The notes under the pieces: generated by a model | What the model was told of the DNA's origin: nothing | The model's database searches: none | Seen by the model: only the letters and a program-made list of their open reading frames with translations | In this document: in pieces, positions 42,749-51,800 of the stretch | Numbering within the stretch: position 1 is the stretch's first letter | Layout: every line of letters begins with the position of its first letter | Made by a program: the position numbers and the translations under genes | Source: Phycisphaerales bacterium | GTDB lineage: Bacteria; Planctomycetota; Phycisphaerae; Phycisphaerales; UBA1924 | Assembly (NCBI GenBank): GCA_022843045.1 | Contig: JALHOJ010000015.1 | Span: 1 to 62,709 of the forward strand | DNA length: 62,709 bases | Direction: 5' to 3'

Positions 42749-44220
42749 GGTGCAAACTCCTTGTACATCTCCGCCCGCAACCGGGCCCGATCGATGCTCT
42801 TTCTGAAGCCTTCCGCCTTCGTGTCTGGAAACATCTGCGTCAGCGCCTCCGCGAACTGTTCTGCGACTTGGGGCGCAATCAATCGCGACACCCGCTCGGC
42901 ACAGTCAAACAACTGCCACGTCTCATCGGGAGTCTTGCGACCGCTCAGCAGTCGCAAAGCGTTGATCGAGTATTCCGCGGACCACCGCTCCTCGCCGCCG
43001 CTCAAGATCAACCAACGATCCTGGAGTGAAACGTGCTTGTGCTGGGCAGCTTCCAGCAGCAATCCTTCTCGGTGCGCAATGGGCAATCGACCCACCAGGC
43101 TCAGCACGACTTGATGGTCCAGCCGGTCCTGCCGAAGAGCGTGCTGCATCAGGACGCGACACCATGCGACGTCGCCATCGGCGGATGCTCGCTGGTTGAG
43201 CGCCGCCAGGGCGTCGGCGAAGCATTCGTCCTTGCTGAGGGAATCCAGAACCCGCTCGGGCTCAAGGCCGGTGACATCCGTCCAAAGTTCCAGGTCGGCT
43301 CCTCCCAGAATCTGGCGCATCCACCAGGCCCGCTTGCCTGTGCCGCTGGCCGCCTGTTCCTCGATGCCGTCACGCTCCCAGTCCTTGTCAAAGGCCGCCG
43401 GGAGCGTCAGCGCGATCTTGGTCATCCGCATGAGCAACCGTCCCTTGTCGTCCACGCTCACCATGGCCTTGGCACGCTCTGTCATTCGAGCCCTCAGCCG
43501 CGAGCCGCGAATCAGCGCAAGCGCCCATGCAGCCTGCCGCCGAACAACTTTGCTCCTGTCATCGAGCGCGTTCTCAAGAAACGGCTCGTCCGCCATGGAG
43601 CATCGTTCTGCGAGCACTTCGATGAATCGACGCCGCTCGTCGGCGCCGTCGTTTTGCCACGTCGATCGGACCATTTCTAGAGCACGCGCCGGATCGACTC
43701 GACGCACTGTGAGCAGAAGTGCGGCACGCTCAGGTGCCTTGCCGGTTTGCCAGACATCGTCCGCGTCGGACGGCACGGCCGAGCCGACCACGGGCTTGGC
43801 CCAATCCGCGTTGAGCGACGCGAGCCATGCGCCGCAGGTGCCCGTCGCCGCGAACACGTCGGACGTACGCCGAGGCTGGCGCGACCACCAATCCAAGAGC
43901 AACGGCACAGTCGCGTCCGCAACTCGCACGCCCCGTCGTCCCGCGAGCACCGCCCATTCCTCGATCAAGCCCGCGTCTGGATTGCCGAGTAGTCGCATCA
44001 ACGTCGCCATTGGTGCTGGGCCCGCGATGGGCGTCGGGTCTTCGGGACGCTCCCGCAGGCGCCCTTCGATGCGCTGAGGCCGCAAGCCAGCGCGGGCTTG
44101 TGCGCCCAGGAGAGCTGCCGCACAGAGCACCTTTGCAGGTGTTTCAGCGGATCGATCCGTGCCGATCATCGCGGTCGATGCCAACGACCGCAGACGCTCG
44201 ATGGGCGAGGCACCACTCAT
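42745..44220 (-). CDS. DUF5691 family protein
   Basis: A 491-residue, almost entirely helical protein of the family I recognise as DUF5691, known from the same gene neighbourhood. It looks like an alpha-solenoid: repeated helical pairs such as RAALLLTVRRVDPARALEMV and VRRQAAWALALIRGSRLRARM. No catalytic motif is apparent, so a scaffold role is the likely one. The ATG at 44220 overlaps the SWIM gene stop (ATGA), which fixes the start. Confidence 0.75.
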   Translation of the reverse strand: MSGASPIERLRSLASTAMIGTDRSAETPAKVLCAAALLGAQARAGLRPQRIEGRLRERPEDPTPIAGPAPMATLMRLLGNPDAGLIEEWAVLAGRRGVRVADATVPLLLDWWSRQPRRTSDVFAATGTCGAWLASLNADWAKPVVGSAVPSDADDVWQTGKAPERAALLLTVRRVDPARALEMVRSTWQNDGADERRRFIEVLAERCSMADEPFLENALDDRSKVVRRQAAWALALIRGSRLRARMTERAKAMVSVDDKGRLLMRMTKIALTLPAAFDKDWERDGIEEQAASGTGKRAWWMRQILGGADLELWTDVTGLEPERVLDSLSKDECFADALAALNQRASADGDVAWCRVLMQHALRQDRLDHQVVLSLVGRLPIAHREGLLLEAAQHKHVSLQDRWLILSGGEERWSAEYSINALRLLSGRKTPDETWQLFDCAERVSRLIAPQVAEQFAEALTQMFPDTKAEGFRKSIDRARLRAEMYKEFAP

Positions 44221-45569
44221 GACGCCCACCTCGTGGCCAAGTCGTAAAAGTGCCCATCAACTAGCACGCTCAGCGGCATCGCCCACCGTCCGTCCCACTC
44301 CGCCAGCACCGTCATCTCACGCCCGCCGCCCGTCGCAACCAGCCGCCACCACGCGAGCCCGGAAGCGAACGACGGCTGCAGGGGCAGGGCCGATGCCTCC
44401 CTGTCGACCAAGTGCCAGCGTCCTTCGTTCTGAGCGGGACGCACTTGGCTCAGCACCATCGGCCATCGCACGGTCCACGGGTTGGCGGCGAGCGCCTGGG
44501 CGTAGCGATGCAGAGCCGCTTCGATTGTCTGATCAGCCGCGTCGCCAAGATCGTCCGAAAGCCGCAGTGACTCGCCGCGAGACTTCACCAGCGCCCTCAG
44601 TGGCAGCCGTCCCGGGTAGAACGCAAGTTCGCTGTCAAATTCCGACCCCGCAGCGACGCTCTGCTCGAGCGGCGCGAGCCCCGCCGCAAAGTCCAAGACC
44701 AACGCCCGCTGTTTGGACTGTCGCCCCACCAGCCAGGTCCGCCGAACCTTGAGCCGCTCCTCTTCTTCGACGACCTGGCCGAGCACCGCCCATCGATCTT
44801 GCACTCCAGCGAAGGACAGCACTTCGTCCTTTGATCGCTGCCATCCCATCGCAATCCGCGCGTCTTCGGCGAGGTCTGGCGGCAGGGTGTCCAGCCGTTC
44901 GCTGGCTCTCAGCAACAAGTGGAGCTTGCCCAGGTGGTCCAATACTCGCACGTCCCACCCTGATCCGGATGCGATCAACTCTGGAATGCGCCGAACCATG
45001 CCCGCAAGCCCCGGTGCCTGTGCGTCCACCATCCGCGCTGCCATCCGATCCCACATGGTCGACGGCTCGGTACGAGCCGCCGCTAACCCGCGCCGCATGA
45101 CATCCTCAAGCCACATGCGACACCCCGCCACGCCCTCCTTCACTCGCGCTTCACGCTCCGCCGCGCGCTTTGCCTGGGCCGCTTCATCGACAGGCTTCTC
45201 CGCAACAGCCTTGGCTCGCTCGACCTTTTTCTCCGCCCGTTCGGCCCTCCCGGCGATCCATTCCGAAACCCAGCCGGGCTCGGCCAGAGTCTTGAACGCA
45301 CTTTCATCCTTCACGAAAAGCAAGAACAGCCCAAGCCCGTGCTTGCACGGAAACTTCCTGCTCGGGCAACTGCACTTGAACGCTGGCTCTGAGATGTCTA
45401 TTCGACTTTGGTAGGGCTCCTTGCCCGACCCCTGACAGAGCCCCCAGATCGTCCGTTCACTCTTCCCTATCGCACTCCACTTCTTGATTGAAGCGAGTCC
45501 TTGACCCGCCGAAGCGGATGATGCATCGGGAGCCAGCGCCACGACTTGATCCACCGTCCAAGCCGACAT
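44217..45569 (-). CDS. SWIM zinc-finger protein, first gene of the five-gene operon
   Basis: A 450-residue protein. The SWIM zinc finger CxCx6CxH is intact: C66, C68, C75 and H77 in KCSCPSRKFPCKHGLG. A charged coiled-coil-like helix follows (AEKKVERAKAVAEKPVDEAA), then a larger mixed domain of unknown fold. SWIM domains bind nucleic acid or protein. The start at 45569 is supported by a -10 box (TAGAGT) seven bases upstream; in-frame codons further up lie beyond that box. It heads the transcription unit. Confidence 0.82.
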   Translation of the reverse strand: MSAWTVDQVVALAPDASSASAGQGLASIKKWSAIGKSERTIWGLCQGSGKEPYQSRIDISEPAFKCSCPSRKFPCKHGLGLFLLFVKDESAFKTLAEPGWVSEWIAGRAERAEKKVERAKAVAEKPVDEAAQAKRAAEREARVKEGVAGCRMWLEDVMRRGLAAARTEPSTMWDRMAARMVDAQAPGLAGMVRRIPELIASGSGWDVRVLDHLGKLHLLLRASERLDTLPPDLAEDARIAMGWQRSKDEVLSFAGVQDRWAVLGQVVEEEERLKVRRTWLVGRQSKQRALVLDFAAGLAPLEQSVAAGSEFDSELAFYPGRLPLRALVKSRGESLRLSDDLGDAADQTIEAALHRYAQALAANPWTVRWPMVLSQVRPAQNEGRWHLVDREASALPLQPSFASGLAWWRLVATGGGREMTVLAEWDGRWAMPLSVLVDGHFYDLATRWAS

Positions 45570-45576
45570 CGTGCCA

Positions 45577-45582
45577 ACTCTA
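45577..45582 (-). promoter_or_regulatory. -10 box of the SWIM-DUF5691-AAA-DUF5682-VWA operon
   Basis: TAGAGT on the minus strand, seven bases before the ATG at 45569. It is the only promoter-like site seen for the whole 7.4-kb operon. Confidence 0.45.
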
Positions 45583-45796
45583 TGTTGATGCGACATCCCA
45601 CGTGGAAGCATGCCTCCCGTGCAGCCTCGAGTGAACGCCGGCTGCACCAAGCACAGCCGAACCAGCAGCTCCGAAGCACTCACCGGTGCGACGACGAAAG
45701 CACTCACAAATGAACAGAGTGGGGGAGTCCGAAAGGCCTCTTGAATCGGACAAGATTCGCATCGCCGGAAGCACTCAAGCCCACACCAGCGAGAAA

Positions 45797-45868
45797 AGCC
45801 ACCTCGGGGATTTGAACCCCGGACCTATGCTTTACGAAAGCATCGCTCTACCGCTGAGCTAAGGTGGC
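45797..45868 (-). tRNA. tRNA-Thr (CGT)
   Basis: A complete 72-base cloverleaf on the minus strand. Acceptor GCCACCT pairs with AGGTGGC. The D-arm is TAGCTCAGCGGTAGAGC, the anticodon stem ATGCT/AGCAT holds the loop TTCGTAA with anticodon CGT, and the T-arm contains GGGGTTCAAATCCCC. The discriminator is T and CCA is not encoded. Confidence 0.95.
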
Positions 45869-45902
45869 GGCTGCGGCGGGTTTGGGCCCGTCGCGGGAGG
45901 GA

Positions 45903-45931
45903 AGTATCGGCGCGCAGCGGGCGTTTGTCCA
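45903..45931 (-). promoter_or_regulatory. Promoter of tRNA-Thr
   Basis: Minus strand TGGACA, 17-base spacer, GATACT: a good sigma-70 promoter about 35 bases upstream of the tRNA. The remainder up to 46290 holds no convincing gene. Confidence 0.6.
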
Positions 45932-46290
45932 GCCCGAAGGGGCGTGTTGTCGCCCGGCTTGGGGCCAAGAACCTCCAGATTGGCGTGGTTTGCTTGATTC
46001 TGGCTTGGCGGCTGGCGGTTTCGGCCTTGAGGACACAGATCGGAACGAAACCTGCGGCCTCCATCTGGATGCAGCGAGATAGCGGACGGGTGGTTCGCCC
46101 AGCGGTCGCGCTGCCACTGGCGTCAGCCATTCTGATGGCTGTCGCCGGAACGGATGCGGGCACGCACGCCGTCTCCTCACGCTTTGTGACCGTTCTTCGC
46201 TCTTTCGCACCCTCGCACTCTGATTCAGTCACGCCCCTCGGTCCGTATGGCGGATACGCCACCCCTCCCGGCCAGCGCCGCTGCGGGTTC

Positions 46291-46296
46291 TACTCT
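46291..46296 (+). promoter_or_regulatory. -10 box, leaderless start of FAH-family gene
   Basis: TACTCT, five bases before the ATG at 46302. Confidence 0.5.
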
Positions 46297-46301
46297 CCCG
46301 C

Positions 46302-47030
46302 ATGCGCTTCACCCGCTCCCCCGAAGGCGTCAGCGTCGAGCATCACGGCATTGACACTCCGATTCGCCACATCATCGGCATTGGTCGCAACTACGTCGAG
46401 CATGCAAAAGAGCAGGGGGCGGATGTGCCCACGCGGCCCATGCTCTTCACGAAAAATCTCGCCAGCCTCAGTTTGGATGGCGAGGACATCGTGATCCCCA
46501 AGGCCTGTGCAGATCGGCCGCAGGTGGACTTTGAGGGCGAGTTGGGCGTGATCGTGGGCACGCAGCGCGGGGCGGACATGAACGCGCCGCCTGTGAAGGA
46601 TGTGCCTGTGGATCGGGCGCTCGCATGCGTGCTGGCGTATTGCGTGGCGAACGATGTCTCGGCCCGCTGGTGGCAGAAGGAAGGCGGCGGGGGCCAGTTC
46701 TATCGTGGCAAGAGCTTCGACACGTTCTGTCCTGTTGGCGCGCTGGTCCCAGCCGCACAAGTCCGGGATCCTCAGCACCTGCGATTGATCACGCGCGTCA
46801 ACGGCGCCGTCATGCAGGACGGCAACACCAAGGACATGGTCTTCTCCGTCGCCACGCTGATCAGCGAAATCAGCCGCGATCACACGATCGTGCCGGGCAC
46901 GCTGATCCTCACGGGCACGCCCAGCGGCGTGGGTTTCGCGAGGAACCCACCAGTGTGGCTGAAAGGTGGGGATCAGGTGGAGGTTGAGATTGAGGGGCTG
47001 GGTTCACTGCGGAATCAAGTGCGGGGATAG
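46302..47030 (+). CDS. Fumarylacetoacetate hydrolase family protein
   Basis: A 242-residue FAH-fold enzyme. IIGIGRNYVEHA opens the domain, VDFEGELGVIVG carries the metal-binding Glu pair, CVANDVSARWWQ the Asp, and KSFDTFCPVGALV and LTGTPSGVGFARNPP the substrate-pocket blocks. Family members are hydrolases, decarboxylases or tautomerases acting on 2,4-dioxo acids (for example oxaloacetate tautomerase). The exact reaction is not readable. Followed by a separately promoted TIM-barrel gene. Confidence 0.85.
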   Translation: MRFTRSPEGVSVEHHGIDTPIRHIIGIGRNYVEHAKEQGADVPTRPMLFTKNLASLSLDGEDIVIPKACADRPQVDFEGELGVIVGTQRGADMNAPPVKDVPVDRALACVLAYCVANDVSARWWQKEGGGGQFYRGKSFDTFCPVGALVPAAQVRDPQHLRLITRVNGAVMQDGNTKDMVFSVATLISEISRDHTIVPGTLILTGTPSGVGFARNPPVWLKGGDQVEVEIEGLGSLRNQVRG

Positions 47031-47081
47031 CCACGCTCGCCCGGCGGCCGCAACTGCAGTGGTCGGTGGATTCGTGAGCGA

Positions 47082-47087
47082 TACCCT
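47082..47087 (+). promoter_or_regulatory. -10 box, leaderless start of TIM-barrel gene
   Basis: TACCCT, five bases before the ATG at 47093. Confidence 0.5.
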
Positions 47088-47092
47088 CGCTC

Positions 47093-48121
47093 ATGCCCCG
47101 CCCCCTCACCCTGTTCACCGGCCAATGGGCCGACCTCCCGCTCGAGACGCTCGCCGCCAAGGTGAAAGCCTGGGGCTACGACGGCGTCGAACTCGCCTGC
47201 TGGGGCGATCACTTCGATGTGCAACGAGCGTTGCGCGAGAGCGACTACTGCAAAGCCAAGCACGCGCAGCTTGCTCGGCACGGTCTCAAGACCTGGGCCA
47301 TCAGCAACCACCTCGTGGGGCAGGCGGTGTGCGATGAGATCGACGCACGCCACAAGTCGATCCTGCCCGCGCACGTCTGGGGCAGTAGCAGCGCGGCGTC
47401 GGGCGCGTTGCCCGCGATCGATCAAGAAGCGGTCCGTCGCAGCGCAGCGAACGAGCTGATCGACACCGCAAAGGCCGCGAAACTGCTGGGCGTCCCCGTC
47501 GTGAACGGCTTTACGGGTTCGGCGATCTGGTCCAAGCTGTACTTCTTTCCGCCCACCAGCTCCGCGGACGTGAAGCGCGGCTACGACGACTTCGCCGCGA
47601 GATTCGGGCCCATACTTGACGCGTTCCACGCGTGCGGCGTCAAGTTCGCGCTGGAAGTGCATCCGACTGAGATCGCGTACGACATTCATACCACACGCGC
47701 CGCCCTGAGCGCGGTCGGCAATCACCCGGCGTTCGGCTTCAACTTCGATCCCTCGCATCTGTTCTGGCAGTTTGTCGATCCCGTGCAGTTCATTCGGGCG
47801 TTCCCGGATCGCATCTTCCACTGCCACATCAAGGACTGCGCCCGCACGCTCGATGGCACGACGAGCATCCTCGCGAGCCATCTGCCGTTCGGCGATCCAC
47901 GCCGAGGCTGGGACTTCAGAAGCCCGGGCCGCGGCCAAGTTGACTTCCAGGCGATCATTCGCGAACTCAACCGCATCGGATACGCCGGGCCGCTGAGCGT
48001 TGAGTGGGAAGATCCGGGTATGGACCGCGAGGCGGGGGCGAAGGAAGCCGCGGCGTTCGTTCGGGCGTTGGACTTCCCGCCCAGCGCTCGCGCCTTCGAC
48101 GCGGCGTTCGCCAAGGCATGA
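47093..48121 (+). CDS. Sugar phosphate isomerase/epimerase-like TIM-barrel protein
   Basis: A 342-residue protein of the AP-endonuclease-2 / xylose-isomerase-like superfamily. [18 protein letters not shown] opens the barrel. Likely metal ligands are the Glu in [13 protein letters not shown], Asp and His in [11 protein letters not shown], His in FHCHIKDC and Glu in [13 protein letters not shown]. Planctomycetes have many such enzymes for sugar interconversion. The substrate is unknown. The short intergenic region after it (48122-48362) carries no recognised element. Confidence 0.85.
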   Translation: MPRPLTLFTGQWADLPLETLAAKVKAWGYDGVELACWGDHFDVQRALRESDYCKAKHAQLARHGLKTWAISNHLVGQAVCDEIDARHKSILPAHVWGSSSAASGALPAIDQEAVRRSAANELIDTAKAAKLLGVPVVNGFTGSAIWSKLYFFPPTSSADVKRGYDDFAARFGPILDAFHACGVKFALEVHPTEIAYDIHTTRAALSAVGNHPAFGFNFDPSHLFWQFVDPVQFIRAFPDRIFHCHIKDCARTLDGTTSILASHLPFGDPRRGWDFRSPGRGQVDFQAIIRELNRIGYAGPLSVEWEDPGMDREAGAKEAAAFVRALDFPPSARAFDAAFAKA

Positions 48122-48362
48122 TCACCACGGAGGGGCCCGCATCTCCGGCATGCATCTGAGAACGTATTCGCAAGTACCACGTCGTGCCGCGGAACCTACC
48201 ACGCCGCTCCGCGTCCAACCTAGTGCTGGCTAACCAGACCCGCTTGCGACCGCGCGCACGCGCGAGCGGGTGGCCATCTTCGCGACGGCGAAGCACGGCC
48301 CGCACACCCGCGACGCGGGCACGACGCGTTGTCGCCCCCCGCGGCGCACGAAGGAGTTCAAC

Positions 48363-48737
48363 ATGGTTCCGCAGATTCGTCGGTTCGCCGAGGCCCTTGT
48401 CGGGCGTCGGCTGCTTCTCAGTGCCCTGGCGCTGTGCGCGGGGCTGACCACCCTTGCGCCGGTCGCGCATGCGGGCGATGGGCGGTGGACCTCGCGCTAT
48501 CGCGAAGTCCGCACCTGCGACTCTCGCGGCGAGTATCGCCATGAACGGCGTGAAAGCCAGCGCGATCACCGCAGGGATCGTCGGTGGGATCACGGCCAGC
48601 GCGGCCGCGGCGAGTGCCGCCCCCGCCCCGTGTGCCCGCCGCCTCCGCCCCGCTGCGAGCCTCGCCCACGCTGTGACGATCGGCCCCGCTCGGGCGTGAC
48701 CATCGTCATAGGCGGCACGCGGCTGCGGTGCAACTGA
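48363..48737 (+). CDS. Small secreted Arg/Pro/Cys-rich protein
   Basis: A 124-residue protein with a signal peptide (LLLSALALCAGLTTLAPVAHA). The mature part is very basic and low-complexity: arginine-histidine-rich (HERRESQRDHRRDRRWDHG) then Pro/Cys-rich (CPPPPPRCEPRPRC). Six mature cysteines could form disulfides. It ends in a hydrophobic strand GVTIVIGG, a tail often seen in small planctomycete secreted proteins. AAGGAG lies seven bases before the ATG. I recognise no family. It is followed by a strong hairpin. Confidence 0.7.
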   Translation: MVPQIRRFAEALVGRRLLLSALALCAGLTTLAPVAHAGDGRWTSRYREVRTCDSRGEYRHERRESQRDHRRDRRWDHGQRGRGECRPRPVCPPPPPRCEPRPRCDDRPRSGVTIVIGGTRLRCN

Positions 48738-48750
48738 GATGCATGACAAC

Positions 48751-48782
48751 GCGTCGGCGCGAGTTAGCGCTCGCGCCGACGC
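48751..48782. terminator. 13-bp perfect hairpin between convergent genes
   Basis: GCGTCGGCGCGAG (48751-48763) and CTCGCGCCGACGC (48770-48782) with a 6-base loop. It lies 13 bases after the small secreted protein gene and 39 bases past the end of dnaE2, so it could end both transcripts. There is no T-run. Confidence 0.55.
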
Positions 48783-48821
48783 ATGGAGCGCAAGCGCGTC
48801 GTGCTGGGCACGAGCAGAGTG

Positions 48822-51800
48822 TCAGTGAAAGTCGCGAGATCGCACGGCCATCTCGTCCATCCATCCATCGATGGAGCGCAGGCCGCGGGCATGCACGTGT
48901 ACGACATCGCCCTCGCGCTGCACCCGGCCTCGCACGAGCAGGACCTTGCTGAGGCGGGCTGCTTTGCGATACTTCTCGAAGGTTCTTGCCCAGAGGATGA
49001 GGTTGGCGACGCCGGTTTCGTCTTCGAGTGTGATGAAGACCACGCCGCTGGCGGTGCCGGGGCGTTGGCGGACCAAGACGAGGCCCGCGACCCGGATCCA
49101 TTCGCCGTCGGGTGTGATGGAGGCGTTGAGAAGCGCTGAGCAGGGAAGCACGCCCGACCGAGCCAGTCGCTCACGCACGAATGACATCGGATGACACTTG
49201 AGCGACAGGCCGATGCTGGTGTAGTCCTCCGCGACTTGTCTCGCGGGCGCGACGGCGGGCAAGGCGGGCCGTGCACGCACATCCGTGTCGTGCGAACGCT
49301 CCTCCAGACCTTCAAACAGCGGCATCTTCTCGTCTCGCAGCAGTTTCGCCTGCCACAAGGCCTGCTGACGCGTGAGGCCCATCGATCCGAACGCATCCGC
49401 GCGGGCGAGCCTGACAAACCCAGCCGCGCGTGAGCCGGAAGATCGCCATAAGGCCAGCATCGAACTCGGTCGCACACGATCTCGAGCGGCGGCGATCGCA
49501 TCGGCATCTCGCCGCGAGAGGCCTCGCACCAATCGCATGCCCAGGCGAATGGTCCGGGCCTGGGGTGTCGTGCAGTCCCATGCGCTGTGCAGGACGTCCA
49601 CGGGTAGGACCTCGACGCCATGCTCGCGGGCGTCGCGGATGATCTGCGCGGGGGCGTAAAAGCCCATCGGCTGGCTGTTGATGATCGCCGCGGCGAACTG
49701 AGCGGGGTGATGGCGCTTGAGCCAGCACGACACATAGACCAGCAGCGCAAAGCTCGCGGCGTGGCTTTCAGGAAAGCCGTATTCGCTGAAGCCCTTGATC
49801 TGCTCGAAGCAGCGGTGCGCGAACTCCTCGGGGTAGCCGCGTGCGATCATGCCGGCGATCAGTTTGCCGCCGAAGCGGTAGATCAGGTCGCCCTTGCGTT
49901 TCCACGCGGCCATGGCGCGGCGGAGTTTGTCGGCTTCGCCTGGAGTAAAGCCTGCGGCGACAATGGCGAGCTGCATCGCCTGCTCCTGGAAGAGCGGGAC
50001 GCCCAGGGTGCGACCGAGCACTTCACGCACGGCGTCGTTGGGAAACGTCACTGCCTCCTCGCCGTTGCGCCGGCGAAGATACGGATGCACCATGTCCCCT
50101 TGGATGGGCCCGGGGCGGACGATCGCGACCTCGATGACGAGGTCATAGAAGCAGCGCGGCTTGAATCGCGGGAGCATCGACATCTGCGCGCGACTTTCGA
50201 TCTGGAAGACGCCGATCGTGTCGGCCCGCTGGATCATGGCGTACGTGGCGGGGTCTTCGGGAGGCACCGTGTGCAGTTCTAAAGGAGAGGTGTCGAGGTG
50301 TCGTGGTGTCGAGGTGTCGAGAAGAGGTTTTGGAGTGACGAGGTGGTGAGGCGTCGGGGGCGTGGGGGTCAGGGATTGAGTTTGCGGATCAGGGCGAAGA
50401 GCAAGCGATCCACCTCTGTGAGAAGGGCCGTGGTCTGCTGAGAGGGTTTGATCAGGTCCAATGCGATCGTGATCTCGTATTGGGTCGAGAGATCCGCTTG
50501 TGAACAGTTCGCGATGCGCAGGCTCCGTATGTACTCGGGCGTGGTCTTGCGGTTGTACCTCTCGGCGATGTGCGACGGGATCGAGACCGCCGCATGTCGC
50601 AACTGGTTGGTGAGGCCAAACTGCTCGGAGCGTGGCATCTGGTCCGTCACGCAATATATCAGTTTCGCGAGTTCCTTGCTCTTCTGCCAAACGATCAGAT
50701 ACCGATACGACCGAATGCTGGTCATCGCGAAGCCCGTTCTGAAGGAAGCAATCCTGAACTCCCCCGTCACGATCTCTGCTCTCCGACGCATCTCCTCTTG
50801 GCCCTTCTAAACACCTCGCCACCTCGACACCTCTCTCCGCATTGACCATTCCCAAGCACCGGCGGATCGCCGTGAGCATGCCAAGCCCCAGCACGTCCAC
50901 TTTCAGCATGCCCATCGCGTCGATGTCGTCCTTGTCCCATTCGACGACGGTCCGGTCCGCCATCGCGGCGTTCTCGACGGGGACGATTTCGCACAGGGGC
51001 GTGCGGGTGATGATGAAGCCGCCCACGTGCTGGGAGAGGTGTCTTGGAAAGCCGAGAATCTCACCCACAAGCTTCGCGAGCCACGCGAGGGTGGGTTCAT
51101 GCGGATTGAGGCCCATGGCGCGAAGTTCTTCGTCGTGCACGGTGCCCTGGTCCCACCAGTCGCCGTCTTTCGCAAGGCGGTCGACGAGATCGAGCGAAAG
51201 GCCAAGTGCTTTGCCCACGTCACGGATCGCGCTGCGACGGCGATACGAGATCACTTCCGCCGTCAGTGCAGCGCGTTCGCGCCCGTACTTGCGATAGATG
51301 TACTGGATCACCTCCTCGCGGCGTTCGTGCTCGAAGTCGATGTCGATGTCCGGCGGTTCGTTGCGTTCCTTGCTTATGAATCGCTCGAAGAGCAGGCTGA
51401 TGCGATCTGGGTCCACCGCCGTGACGCCCAGGCAGTAGCAGACGGCGGAGTTCGCCGCCGCGCCGCGGCCCTGACAGAGGATCGGAGGCGTGAGAGAGCG
51501 AGCGAAGCGCACGAGATCTTCGACGGTGAGGAAGTACGCGGCATAGTTGAGCTCGCGGATAAGCGCGAGTTCGTGCCCGATCTGGCGGCGGACTTTGTCG
51601 GGCGGGCCGTGTGGATGCGTGGAGGGCGGGTATCGCTCCGCCATGCCGCGCCAGGTAAGGGCTTCCAGATGCTCTTGCGCCGTGGTGCCCGCGGGGACGA
51701 TCTCTTCCGGATACTCGTATCGAAGTTGATTGAGCGAGAAGTTCGCGCATTGTGCGGCGATCGCGCAGCTGCGGGCGATTGCGGCTGGAAACTGCGCGAA

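Noticed and set aside
45925..46494. 189-codon open frame between tRNA-Thr and the FAH-family gene
   Set aside because: It runs into the FAH gene in another frame and has a Ser/Ala-rich composition typical of a shadow frame.
50290..50330. Short GGTGTCG repeats as a CRISPR-like array
   Set aside because: Units are 8-9 bp without spacers and lie at the end of the inserted element; no cas genes in the window.
50726..50791. Longer start for the four-helix-bundle gene
   Set aside because: The 22 extra residues do not match the family, which begins at the MTSIRSYR-type N-terminus at 50725.
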